Part shown: piece after piece, positions 51,501-63,605 of the stretch | Position numbering within the stretch: position 1 is the first letter of the stretch | Layout: every line of letters begins with the position of its first letter | Assembly (NCBI RefSeq): GCF_022539665.2 | Contig: NC_081333.1 | Span: forward strand, 12,150,971 to 12,214,970 | DNA length: 64,000 nt | Reading direction: 5' to 3' | Origin: Daphnia carinata | Lineage: Eukaryota; Arthropoda; Branchiopoda; Diplostraca; Daphniidae | Notes under the pieces: model-generated | Seen by the model: the letters and a program-made list of their open reading frames with translations, nothing else | Databases searched by the model: none | Told to the model about the DNA's origin: nothing | Program-made: the position numbers and the translations under genes

Positions 51501-54500
51501 CCTCTCTCTTTCCTCCTTTTCATCGTGATCCGTTCCCCACTTGACAGAACTACTCCGCATTTTGTGTAGGGAATCAAGAGGGGGGGGGAGCATCTGATTG
51601 GTACGTCAGCAAACCGAAATGAATATGGCGGAGCGATTTCCATGGCCCTTTAATCCACTTTTACGACTCTTGGTTCCTCATCGCTATTTGCAAGCTTTGT
51701 TTTGTTTGTTTTTTTTTTAGAAAATATTTGAAGAAAAAAAAAAGATGTACTTGAGTGACCTGTTCTTTTGGTATGTAAGAGGATGATAGCGTTGTCAGTT
51801 CGGTGAAAGGGTGGCGCCCAATTAAGCAGACGGATGAAGTTGTATTGTAGCACTTGGCTCTCCCGTGTTGTTGAATGCGTAGAAGAAAATGGAACGCACA
51901 CACAGACACAAGCGAGAGAGAGAGAGAGAGAGAGACCATGGAGACAGAAGCGAATCAATAAACATAGCCAAGGACTGAGCGTCTAGTGTGAAGAGGCTCT
52001 TTTCATCGATCTCCGTCTACATCCGTCATCTTCTCTTGAAGGAACAAAATGTCATTCGACATTCGTCCAGCACGGGGCAAAAAGCGAAAAGAAAAAAAAA
52101 AAAGGAAACAGTTTTCTTTCTTTCTTTCTTTCTTTTTTAAAGAAAATTTTTGTGTCGGGGGGGGGGGATGAGATGTTTAGTGAATCTAAAACTGTTCGTG
52201 GCATTCCAAAAACTCCTCCTGGAGTAGGGCGAAAGCATGGAATGTCCGATCCGCTCGTTTGTGAACGTTTGAGGTTCGAGATGAATTGTTCTCATTTCTT
52301 TCCGCTCGCTCCCCCCCCCCCCTTTTTTTTTCAGTTCTACTTGTATTTAATCAGCAGCTCTCCGAGCGTTTTCCATTCTCTTCGGGACATCTTATAAAGG
52401 AAAATGGTCCTAGATTTTTCTTTTTTTTTTTTTTTTCTTGTATTTTCGAGGTCGATTTATGAGCCAGCCATTGTTGTCATGGTGCGCGCAATCCGCCCCA
52501 TTATAGCTTTTCATGGGGGAATGGCAATTTCTTGGTGCAATCCTCTTCTGGATCTACCAGAAAAAGATGGAGGATCGGGCAAAGAGGAGAAGAAAAAAAA
52601 AAAAATTGGATAGTGTGCACGGAAGGTTTTTATTTTTTTTTTTATTTTGAAACTTTAGCTTTGGGATCTCGAGGGATGGGTGAACAGTAGCCGGAAGGAT
52701 CCAACGGTTCGTCGCCCACCCCCAATTGAGCGCGTGCGTCCTATGATCCTCCCACCCAAAAGTCAAACACCCGAGACTGCCACTCACGCACTCGGCGTTT
52801 TGGAGGTAGTAAACAAGAAACTTAGGATCGAATCCGGCCATTTCAGTTTGCCGTTTGTTGTTTCGTACTTTCTTTTTTTTTTTTTCTTGAATGTTTTTTT
52901 CTTTTCCACTTTTTTTTTCTCGTTGTCGGGGAGTAGGCAGGATCAAAAAGGATTTTTAACTTGCTTAACAATGCTCCGAGGGAATAACAAAAAAAAAAAA
53001 AAAAAATCGCTGTAAGGTTATGTTACCTTACAGCCCTTTTTATTCGTGACATTCAAAAGAGCGGGGGTGAAAACTGGCTGGCAACCAGATGCGTCCTGGC
53101 AATGTTGCATGATGAATATTTGAAGCGCCGGAGAGAAAGGAGTATTGACGTATTTTCCATCCATTCTTAATTGAATTGTTAATGGCACTCAGCCCGATTT
53201 CCCTCTCTACAAAGCCCATAGAAAATGATTTAGATTGTCATCTTTTTTTTTTTTTTTTATATGCAATTGTGCGGGGTAAAAGGGGGAGGGGGAGTTGGCC
53301 GTTCTTCTTACTTCCGCTCCAATCAAAAGAAAAATCGCGTCAAAATGATACAACACGCTCCCCATTTTCTAATTGAAACTCTGGGCGTGTCATCGTTTTC
53401 ATTCCGAAATCTCGTTCCTCGTTCTCCCTCTTTATATTTTTTGAACCGCGCGATGCAATTGTGCTCATCTTACATCCGCGCCGCCACTCAATCCGCGCAG
53501 AGCCAATTTCCCTCATTCCCGAAAATTTAGTGCGTGTATGTTTTAGGGGCGGGTGGAGAGACATCCTCGGCGTCCACCCACATTGCAAACCAACCGAGTG
53601 GATGAGGCACAGACGCAGATAAGAACAGAGGGACACACAGCACGTCTGGGTGTGTGTGTCTGTGCAATTAACCGAAATGGTGGCTGCGCAAGGGGATTCC
53701 GTCCATGCGAATGACTCTTACCCGGAATGAAGTTCCCCTTCCCTGTTGTTTGTGTGTTCATTATTCTCCTCGTCTCTCCCCCCCCCCCCCTCCCTTTTTT
53801 TTTTCTTTTTATAAACATCACTGTGCCTCTTTCTAGTGCTCTTTCATACTCTTTGCAGACGTGTTGTTATCATAATTTATTTTATTTTTTTTTTTTTTTG
53901 CGATGGAAGAAAAAGTTCTAGGCAATTTTTTTAAAAAAGAAAATCTGCAGGATTTACGTCTCGATCGATAGTTGCAAGTTTGCCAGCCTCCCATTCGCGA
54001 TAATGAATTGATGAGCAGAAATTTGCATCCATAAAGTTGATTAGTTCTTTTGAAGAGCTTGGCGAATTACAATTTTTGATTAGATATCTGCGAAATGAAA
54101 AGTGCACTTTTCATTAAACGCCTGCCAGTTTTTTTTTGTTGGAGAAATTATACGCAAATCGATAGGCGAATAAACGAGGAAGAAAAGCAGCAAAACGCTT
54201 CAACACTCCAATAAGTAGTTTGCCCTTAGCAACTGCGTCTTTCTCTTTGTTTGACTCCGCCAGCCGTTCATAAAAGCTTCTTTTGTCTTATTCGTTTTTT
54301 TTTTTTTTTTTTTTTTTTGCGAGTGAGTTGCGCAATGTTCGTTGCATATTCTGTTCGATTTCTTCTTTTCTTTTTTTTGCCTCCACCTTTATATATACGT
54401 AGTCATGGAATTTAAGCTGGTTGCAGCTACCAGCCGACTGTGCCTTCCGCTAAAGAAAAAGAAAAGAGCTTTATAAGTTTAAGGGAGGGAGTACAAAAGA

Positions 54501-54962
54501 AGCTAAGAATAACAAAGAGTCGCGAGCTATTTCCCTAACGTTCCCTTATTTATTTAGAAAAGGTCAAAGTTGTTTCCTAAACTTGTTGTGTGCCGAGAGA
54601 ATGTCACGTTGTGTCACTTGAACAGTCGCTTTCCTATTGTATTGCCAAACACTAATAAGGATTATGTTTGAAGAGCGAAAAATTCGATCTATAGTTTGAT
54701 TGCGTTATCAACTTAAAAAAAAGATGAAGGGAGAGAGAAAATGGGGGGGGGGGAACTAGGGCGGCCTTATCTTCTACGCCCGATCGATAAACTGACGGAG
54801 GGAGGGTGTGACGAATAAATATGTGAAATAAAAAAACAACAACAAAAAGTTGATGGACCATGTTCCATCATGATGAGTTTCCCATTTATTTTTGAACGAG
54901 ACGATAGCGATCATTCGGAGGGTGTGTGAGTCACCTTTAGTCAGCAAGTCCATCCTCATCTT

Positions 54963-54993
<31 letters not shown>

Positions 54994-56781
54994 CATAGAC
55001 AAAGAATAAAGGCATCCTTTGAAGACAACCCTACTCGTCAGTAGGGAGATCTCCGCATGTCTGGAACGGCTAGTTCATTTCTTTGGTTCGTTGTAGAAGA
55101 AGAAAACGAACACAAAAAAAAAAGACGGATATCGGAAAACTAGGGGAACATTGGGATCATGGTGATGGTTTAGGGGAAAGAATCAAAGAGAATCCCTCGG
55201 CTTGTTTGCTGCTCTTACTTTGTGATCCAATCAAGCGAAACCCACTGAACACAGACGCTGGAACTAGCCCCATTTTTTTTTTTTTGTTCGCACAGGGTCC
55301 GATGTGAAGGGAGGAAAGAAAAAAAAAAAAAAGGTACGGAGTGACATACACACGTTCTCCGCTCTTGCAGAGAAACATAAGAATCTTTTGCCGCCCCACG
55401 TGAGACACCCACCGTGCCGTTGGAGTCTCTTCCGGCTGCCTGCCTTTACCGAACTAACGGGAAACACGGGGGGAGGGATTTATTGACAGCTAGCCAACAG
55501 TCCCCTCCATTAGCTACTGTCCACCGAAAGGATCTATGTGTTTTTCGAGCTATTACTAGTGCGACGAAGGGAGGTTTGTCACTCAACCAGGCCAGACGGT
55601 TAAGTTACCGTGAAGACTCTAATCCTTCCCCCCCCTCCTTGCAAGCGAAATAAACACCATCGCTACCTATTTGAAGTTATTGGTCGTTGCCCAATACCTT
55701 ATTTATACTAGAGAGCCGTCAAACATAGAAAGGATCGCGCATCACGAGATCTCCTTTTATTTATTTATATTTTTTTTTTTTAAGAATAAAAATGTAAGGC
55801 AGAAGCGTCGTCTCCAAAATGGGTTCTGGTGGGCGGAGGCCATTAACAACTACACTCAACGGCTGTCTCCCTAGTATGAGAATCCAAGACCGTAACATGA
55901 TTGGAACTTGTACTGGTGGAATGAGAAATGTTTAAAGCTATCCCCTGTCTAGGTCATTCCCCCGCCTTTATATATATATATATTTTGTTTTTTTTTTGGG
56001 AGTCTCCCCTTTAATCGTAATCATCTTACTATGGATCTACCGATGTGATATAGCGTCCGCGTTATTCAGCCATGCGGACAAAACTTGGCCGCTGTTTTAT
56101 ATCGAATTTTCCCGTGATCCTTCGGCCATCATTTCTCATTCAAGAGCAGCCACCGGTACGACGGGTGAAGATGGGAAGCCTAAAAGTCGATACTTATATA
56201 CGTAATCGATGAAAATGATGGGGGGGGGGGGCTGCGAGGGGCTAGACATTGTAGTAGTAGTTGTGCGGATCGATTAGCAAGCGGGGCCCCGTTCTTGCTC
56301 CAGTGGCACAGTATGTGCCTGATCAACAACATCGTTTTCCACTATTCAAGGTTTCCTATATAGGATCTCTCGTCTCTGATTACCTTTTTTCTTGTTGTTG
56401 CAAGAGGCGGCTAATCGGATTTTGTCATTGCCGTCTCTGCATTTTGTGTCACATCTTATTTTTTTTTTTCCTCCCTTTCCTTTTATTTTATTTTACGTTT
56501 CTCCCTACTGAAAGGTTTCTTGTACATAAATAAGAGGCGGTCTCTGACTAACGTTGTTTTGGCCTGGCAGCTGAGGGAGATCTGCCAAACCGTTCTGGCA
56601 TCCGGCTGTTTCTCCTATAGAAAAAAAAAAGGGGAAGAAAATAGGAAAGACTGCGGAATCGTCATAAATAAATAAGCGAATGCATGTAATATTCTGAAAG
56701 AGGATAGGGAAGATGAAAAAAAAAAAAGAGAAGCGGTTGTAGTATCAAATAGGAAAAAAAAACAAAAAAAAACAAACTCGT

Positions 56782-56819
<38 letters not shown>

Positions 56820-59800
56820 CTGCGTTGGTTCAATTCGGCATGATTTCCGGGTTGATGGGCTACCGGAAGCTTGATACATACAGAGATTGGTCTCGGAGCT
56901 CTCAACCGCTTCCCTCTAACAAAAACTTGATTAAATAGAAAATGATGTTATAGGCGATTTAATCCGATCGTCTTCGTGTTCTCCCTCCTTTTTCTTTTTG
57001 AGGGGGAGATGCTCGAGCGGCGGCTATTATGGGCGTGTTTTCTCTTATCCATTTGCCTAACTTGCCATCTGTGCACAACTGGTGACTGTTTATTTTTAAA
57101 CCAAAGAATGTGCATTTTTTGTTTTGTCCTAATTGGGTTTGATCCAGCTGCAGAGTGCACCAATTTCATTTACAACCTGCATTTTTTTTTTTTCTTTTAT
57201 TGAGTCGGGGGGGGAGGGGGGAGCCAGACGTAAAAGATGGCCGAGATTTCAAATGCTTCTAAATAGGTCTCTTTAGTCAGTCATAAAAACAACAAGTTAT
57301 GACGAGAGAAATCAACTTTTGGTGGCGTACACACGTTTGACACTCGTGTTGTCCATAAAATTCGTGTCCAAATGACTTTGCCATTATCCCGTTTTATATG
57401 GGGTTTTTTTTTCCCCGAGCATGTGGTTCGGTACGTTGCGTGACAGCGTGAGTTCATTCGTCCCTCACTTTTTCCGTTTTTATTTTCGTTCTTTCTTTTT
57501 TTTTTTTTTTTTACCTGTGACCGACACGCACCTGGTACCCAAACGTGAAACTGCACGGTTAATACGATGATGAATAGACACCTGGCATTGACTAGTCCTA
57601 AAGATTTATGTCCCGAATAGAAAAAGTTCGTTTTATTTCTTAAGGGGTCATCGAATCCCGCCCTTCTTTCTCGTGATTCTTCCAGCTGCCAAACTCGGAC
57701 CGCAATTGATGAATGTTGGCCACGAAATGATTGAACAAATTCAATGTTGATTATGTTTGTTCAACAGTTTCATCTATGCCAGACCTACTACCCTGTGTGT
57801 GCGTGTGTGTCCTAAGTTGAGTGAGTGTGTGTCTGCGTCATGTGAGGGGCTGCGCAGCGCATGGCTGTCAGCAAGGGTCAAAACTGGGGTTTGCTGGCCT
57901 GATCCAGTCAGTAGGCAACTCGACTTGGGGCGCTACACCAGTGACACACAAAAAGGAAACAAGTTTTTCTTTTGTATTTAACAACAACAACAACAACAAC
58001 AAAAAAAAAAACGTTTTCACAACAGTTTGCCTTCCTCGGCCATCTTATCCAGCGCAACTAGAAGTGACTGACCAGAGGGTGGTCAAGTTCTTTTCTTTTT
58101 TTTCTTTTTTTTTTTTTTTTTGCTTCGTTGCCTATACTTCCTGTGTGACTGGATTTCCAAAGAAGAATCTCAAGTGCTTACTAGTTGGAGGCTTAACGGA
58201 TTTGCTAGTATATTGGATTGGGATCCGAAACGAAGCCCCTTCGATTTTGCCATGAATGAAGGCCGTGGAACAGTGACACCTCTGAACGGATTAAAAGAGT
58301 GAATCGATCTTTGTGGCGAATTAAACGTTTTGCAATAAAGGCAAACCAGAAAAGAGATGGATATCGACACTATGGATTCCATAGAGGACATTTTGATGAA
58401 GGTATAACCCGTTTAGTGGTGTTGTAGGCGTCGTTACCTCGTCCGTTTCTAAAGCAACACGATGATGGACGACTATTGATCAGCATTTTCTTTTTTCTTT
58501 TTCTTTTTTTTTTCTTCTGTTATTGAAAACCTAATCAATGAAGGGGATCTATATCAAGAAAAAAAAAAAAAGCTTCCCACTATTTCCCACGAGACTTTGC
58601 TCTCTCCTATTGAAAAATATTAACCAGCGATTAGGATTCATAGGAAAGGACTAACCAGTCGTCCTCACTTTGCGTTTATCATCAAATCTTTTTTTATTTT
58701 TTCCCGTTCTTTTTTTTTTTTTTTTTTTTCTAAATCTCGCTATTGTACACGCTGGGATAACGTCGGAACAAAGCCGGATGAAAGTTCGTTTGGTATTCGG
58801 AATCATAGTCGCTTTTAGTTTGGTCCGGCTATTGTTGTGATTGTTCGACAGTTGCTGCCTCTCTCGTTCAGGACTCGTTGTGCGTGCGTGTGTTTTTACG
58901 GCCCAAGATAACCCGGTCAAGTGACACAAAAAAAGGGACACACGCATACGTTGGCCTACCATAACCTTATGTAGTCAACAAAAGGAAAAGAGGGGAGAGG
59001 CGTTAATGATGACTTACCCGTAATTCAGGTAGAAAACGAAAACGGAAGGAACTGACTCGTGTGGCCGTAACGCAGTTGGCACGGCACTCAGCGCGTCAAA
59101 TAACTGGCAATTCCCTTCACAACGTACGCCCACAAACTCCCAATCTATTTACGTGTGTCATCATCGGCCTTGACGGACGAATGTAGTTACAGCGGTTCTC
59201 GTCTGTAAACAAACAAAGTGCTCAAACGAAAATATTAAAAAGGGGAAAAAAAAAAAAAATAGGGATCGTGTGGCCGATTTAGACCCTGGCAACGACGATT
59301 TAGACGGTCTGTAATCTTCATTTATTATGATTTCGTTTACGGGTAAAGATGGCGGCAAAAGGCGTTTAAAGCCAACAGCTTATGATTTATTAAACTCGTT
59401 ACTGTAACGATCGAAGAAACTGAGCGAAGGGAAAAAAAAGCATTGCGTAGTCTTTTTTTTCCTTCGGTGAACGGCCGTCGAAATCCATCTAGCGGCGTGA
59501 ATTGTAGTAGAGAAGCAGAAATGGCGTTCGTTTCGTTTCTGAACTCGACCATAGATGGCGCTATTGTGTTTGTTTTCCTAAGGTACCGCGTTCGGCCCGG
59601 AGTCGCCCACCCACTTTTATTGATTGCCCTCTGTGGTTTAATGCATACAATTTTTGAAAAAAGCCATTCTTTCTCATACTTTATTGGTTGGGAAATGTCG
59701 TGTTTCGCTAGATATTCTTGATTCGTGTAACTGTGTAAGTTATTCAGTTTCCAGGGTGGAAAATGCAATCGTCCTGTTTTGCATTTAGTATAATATTTTG

Positions 59801-62800
59801 AGACATTGTCATTTCGCTCGGAGTTTATCGAATATAGTAGACGGGCTGTTTTTTTTTTTTTTTTTTTTTTTTAATGATGGATTATTGATCGATTCTCATG
59901 TTTATACAATTTTTTGTTTTCCTCTTGAATGACTCAATACGCGTGTTGCCGACCTTCCCTAGCCGATGAGTCATCCGTCAGGGAACTCCCTCCTCTCCTC
60001 CCCCGTTCGGAAGCTCAGAGGCTTTTTGCCATGGCGACGCCACCTACATAGCTACTACACCCACCGCACTCGGGCATCAAAAGAAGTGGCTTCAATCCTC
60101 TCCGGCGTTTTCAAACAGGCGCGCCCTCGCCTTACGGACCTACGTTTTTCCATCCAGCAATGCTCGGATCGATGGTTTTCCATCCGCTTCTAGAGATGCG
60201 TGGCTAGGGGAAGGGTGGAGATGGGGTGGCGGGCTTGTGAGTTGGGCAAAAAGAGAGAAAGAGATTTGTTTCAACGTAGGCTTCTAGACGGGGGGAAAAA
60301 GCGAGAGGAGGGCTTGTTACTCCACAAATCCATCAACGCACAAAGAAATATGAAACGTGCTGTCTGCTGTTTTCTGATGAAAAAAAAAAAAAATACTATT
60401 GTAGACATTGATAACGGGATAACTGTTTAAGTTTGGCATTGAATTTTTGTGTTTCTGATTTCTGCCAAAAGTGCCATTTTTGTTTTTGTGTGTTAATGCT
60501 TTGTCGTTCTGATATTTATTGAAATTCTTTTTATTTTTCTTTACTTTCATGTTCGTAAAGCTGGCGGAAATGGAGGCGCGCGTCGTCGGAGCGGAAACTC
60601 GGGCCGAAATCGCCGAAGAAAAGGTAAGATTTGTATCGTCTTCTGTATTGGTAAAACTCTGTATTGTTTGGATATGATGTCGTCCCCCCGAAATCGATCA
60701 AGGGAAAAGAGAGCATTCACGATCAATCGTATTCGAACAACATTCACTCGGCATCCAAGCGGTCCGCTTTATTTATTTATTTCTATTTTTTATTTTTTAT
60801 TTTTTTTTCGTCTCCCATTCTTTTGTAGTCGAGCAAAATGAATTTTCGTTTTCGTTCGTCTCGGCTGGTAGCCAATATCTGGTGAATTTGCGCTAAATTT
60901 CTTTTGATATTGGCCCGTTTCTTTTTTCATATGGAACTATGCGACACCATCGAAGCGTCAACTGACGTCACTGTGAGTGGAACAAAGTTGGTTGAAAGAG
61001 ATTGCATTTCTTCGTAACTGTTCAGTTCCTAAACGATGTCGACGTCTGCGGCATCAAATAACCTTTTTTCTTTTCTTTTTTTTCTCTTAGCTTACAGTTA
61101 CGAATAAAAATGCCATCTAATGATTTCACGTACGTTTCGCTCGATTTTCAATTTTTTGCTCACTTTCAATCGCGTGGAGACAGAAATCGATCGAACGAGT
61201 TTTCTCCCTTTGTTTTTCGTTCAATTATTTATTCCGATGGGTTACCGACATCGTTCACGGAGCGTTCCCAAAACGAAATTGCCAATTATTAGATAAGCGG
61301 CTACATCCTATATCCACGCATTCAATGGCAATTTCTAAATGCGAATCGTTGCCATTCCAAATTTCAATAAACATTTTTGAAAAGAGAGAGGGGGGGGGGG
61401 GGTACAATATAGAAAGCAGCAAATGGTGACATTGGCTACCGACCACCAACCCTCTTAACTTGCTCTGACGTCCATTGATTTTCAACACGGGCGCGCTAGG
61501 GGTGAACCATTTTAAGCACTCGCAGCGCGCCTGTCTCGGCCAACCCCCCTCTAGCTTTTTTTTCGTTGCTGGTGGTGCACGCCGTGTCTATCCGCCGTGT
61601 CTTGTAGCGTGTGTCTCAGTTCCGTCTGTGACCGTCGTCGCCGCTGTACATTCGGCAGAGCAAAGAAGGACCCTCATGGAGTTGTGCTAAAAAGAGTATC
61701 TTGATTCCTCGAAAGCGATTGTGCGACATCGTGGTGTTGTGTGCATCTCTTTGGTATCGACGTAGCGCTCGAGCGAGGGACAATTTACCAGTTCACCTTA
61801 TGAAACCGTAAGAGAATAACGAGGGACTTAGATGCTATTGAATCCCATCATTTGTTTCGTACTCTCTTTGTTGTTGTTGTTTTTTTTTTTTAAACAAAAA
61901 ATTAATCCAAGTGCATCTGTGTGAGTATTTGTCGCTGTGTCTTTCTTCCGGCTTGTCGGAGATCTTGTCGAGCAGAACCGAAGTAGAGACGCAAGGGATG
62001 AGGGTGAAGAGAAAGTAGTTTGATTCGATCCACTCACCCTCTTCATCCCTTTTTCCCTCTTTTCTTTCTATTTCTTTCTTCTCTTTGCTGCTATTCTGCT
62101 CGGTACTGTTACATACACGATCGATACCACAGGGTGTGTACACATAGTGAGAATTCGTGGGCTTGATGAATTTCCTTTTTTTTTTTTTCTTTTTTTTTCC
62201 CCTGTCTGCCAAACCTAGTGGCAGTATTTGTCGCCGGAATTATTCTTCCGGAATGACTCACCGAGTGAACTGCTCCCTCCTTGCCAAACCCCCCTCTACT
62301 TCTCTCTCTCTCGAAAAAAAAAAAATACGAAGTTTCCTTAAGATTAATGGCGATTTGTGTCGTCGTAAATTCTATTTTAAACCGGTCATTTCATGGCCTT
62401 CCCCACGTCTGGCGGGGGATATGGAACTCCTCCGCCGCGCCCACAAATACAACTTAAAGCTGCCAAATCCGGTGAAAGTTTCACCGTTACAAAGTACCAA
62501 GCAAACAAACAAGGGGATGTGTGACAACAACATTCGACTTGCTTTTCAGACACGAGAAAATCTTGTATTGACTCTAAGCGAGGATCCCTCGTCACAGGAA
62601 CCGAAGAGTTTTTATCACTGTCCAGTAGGGCCATGCCAACGAGGATTCACTTTGATTATGCCGAATCCCATCGTGAAATTTGGTTATTGATTTTAATTCG
62701 AAAGCACGCCGTGTGGAGTGTTTGGTCCCAGACAATTCCGATAAAAACGAAAAGAACAGACACTTGATGGCCTCGTCGCGTGATATTTGTTTCTTGTCGC

Positions 62801-63605
62801 ATCAAACCAGAACCAATAAGATTTAGATCTTATTCGGTTTGTAGATGACATTTGGGCTGTAATGTTATTATTATTATTTTTATCCATTGCCACTACCATC
62901 ACTTATTGTCCGTGCCGACTCTTTTGCGCAGAGCGAATCATCTGGAACTAATCCAATCCAGTTAATATCCGGGGTGTTACAATGGAAAAATATATATATA
63001 TATAATCCTCGAGAGATGGTTGTGTATGGATGGCGTCTTTTTTTTTTTTTTTTTTTTTTTCTTTTCCTTCACGTAATCAGGATGAAAAATGTTGATAAAT
63101 AAAAAGACGCGGGAATACGGTGGGAAGTACGGCTGAATTAATGCGATTTGGATCGTTTGTCATCCCAGCTGCTGCACTCGACACTCATAGCACTGGCTTG
63201 ATACAGATAAGGCAAAGTACCTCGAATGATTGCTCAAAATATGGTGTCACATGGTGGTGACTGCCGATACGTTCATCTCTAATGCTTCAACGTTGTTGTT
63301 GTTTTTTTCTTTTATTACGAGACTTAGCGAATGACAAAAGATCTAAATGCTTTCCTGTTTTATTTTTCTTTATGTTATTGGTTTAGCTAAGAATCATGGA
63401 GCAACAGCTGGCCGAGTCACCGTGGAATTCATTGACGGAAGGAAGTGCAGTGTCGCCTCACCAGACGACGGTTAAGGAGCGAGACGTCATCAACCGGCTG
63501 GAGGGTCAAGTGGACGAGCAGCGCAAGATGAGACTCAACGACGCCAAACAGGTCGAGGCCAAAGCAGCCAAGATCAAGGAATGGGTCACCAACAAATTGC
63601 GAGAC
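48293..63605 (+). CDS. PLEKHH1: PLEKHH/MAX-1-type protein, N-terminal coiled-coil part (3' partial)
   Basis: Five coding exons: 48293-48525, 49182-49459, 49825-50120, 60561-60623 and 63387-63605. They give 363 residues before the window ends in the next intron. Residues 1-170 are polar and Ser-rich, probably disordered. A conserved coiled coil starts near 241 (WEERCLELEMSLQRF), continues through KIRGLLREK and AEIAEEK, and includes AAKIKEWVTNKLRD. This order matches the N-terminus of vertebrate PLEKHH1/2 and nematode MAX-1 as I remember them. PH, MyTH4 and FERM domains should follow outside the window. MAX-1 acts in motor-axon guidance with netrin/UNC-5 signalling. The ATG at 48293 is the first clear one in frame. 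PLEKHH1 versus PLEKHH2 cannot be decided here. Confidence 0.85.
48851..48876. repeat. Long poly(A) tract
   Basis: About 26 A in MAX-1-type intron 1. Similar runs occur at 41043-41066, 50729-50752 and 59849-59872 (A or T). Confidence 0.85.
49182..49459 (+). CDS. PLEKHH1: MAX-1-type coding exon 2
   Basis: Acceptor TTTTTATTTCCAG, donor GTGAAT, phase 2 to phase 1. It is rich in Ser, Arg and Gln (SIKRRSLDRPSSSQS), giving possible phosphorylation sites in a disordered stretch. A 365-bp intron follows with no other feature. Confidence 0.82.
49825..50120 (+). CDS. PLEKHH1: MAX-1-type coding exon 3: start of the coiled coil
   Basis: Acceptor CTCCCCCCTAG, donor GTAAGC, ending in phase 0. A Met/His/Asp-rich segment is followed by WEERCLELEMSLQRFRDQ and KIRGLLREK, the family signature. 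Confidence 0.9.
51000..51020. repeat. (GAAA)n tetranucleotide repeat
   Basis: Five GAAA units inside a purine-rich stretch. Confidence 0.8.
51913..51934. repeat. (GA)n microsatellite
   Basis: Eleven GA units. Confidence 0.9.
52111..52136. repeat. (TTTC)n tetranucleotide repeat
   Basis: Five to six TTTC units following a poly(A) tract. Confidence 0.8.
53009..53034. repeat. Hairpin with 10-bp perfect stem
   Basis: GCTGTAAGGT, loop TATGTT, ACCTTACAGC, directly after a poly(A) tract and followed by C and T residues. Confidence 0.6.
54094..54115. repeat. 22-bp perfect palindrome
   Basis: Centred on AAAAGTGCACTTTT with ATTs completing each arm; all 11 pairs match. Confidence 0.8.
54963..54988. 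repeat. (TG)n microsatellite
   Basis: About thirteen TG units in MAX-1-type intron 3. Confidence 0.9.
56788..56818. repeat. (TG)n microsatellite
   Basis: About fifteen TG units, the longest dinucleotide tract in the window. Confidence 0.9.
57981..58001. repeat. (ACA)n trinucleotide repeat
   Basis: Seven ACA units followed by a poly(A) run. Confidence 0.85.
60561..60623 (+). CDS. PLEKHH1: MAX-1-type coding exon 4: 21-codon coiled-coil cassette
   Basis: A 63-bp exon, phase 0 on both sides, encoding LAEMEARVVGAETRAEIAEE plus K. The acceptor (GTTCGTAAAG) is weaker than its neighbours; the donor is GTAAGA. Its sequence continues the heptad pattern between exons 3 and 5. Confidence 0.85.
60624..63386 (+). 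other. Intron 4 of the MAX-1-type gene (2.8 kb)
   Basis: No coding exon recognised. It includes a CpG-rich stretch near 61490-61810 that ends in an orphan splice donor, described separately as a possible internal promoter. Confidence 0.55.
61615..61807 (+). promoter_or_regulatory. Possible internal promoter and alternative first exon
   Basis: A TCAGTTC initiator-like match near 61617 is followed by CpG-rich sequence with only a very short open frame. It ends in a GTAAGA donor after 61807. If spliced to the exon at 63387, translation could begin at Met294 of the long form. All of this is inferred from sequence pattern. Confidence 0.2.
63387..63605 (+). CDS. PLEKHH1: MAX-1-type coding exon 5
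   Basis: Acceptor TTATTGGTTTAG, donor GTAAGA, phase 0. It continues the coil (LRIMEQQLAE), has an insert of about 20 polar residues, then VINRLEGQVDEQRKMRLND and AAKIKEWVTNKLRD, which are strongly PLEKHH-like. Confidence 0.9.

Larger units (their letters stand above)
50121..60560 (+). other. Intron 3 of the MAX-1-type gene (10.4 kb)
   Basis: No coding exon recognised. It contains several microsatellites, a 22-bp perfect palindrome at 54094-54115, a 10-bp-stem hairpin at 53009-53034 and many A/T runs. Confidence 0.6.
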
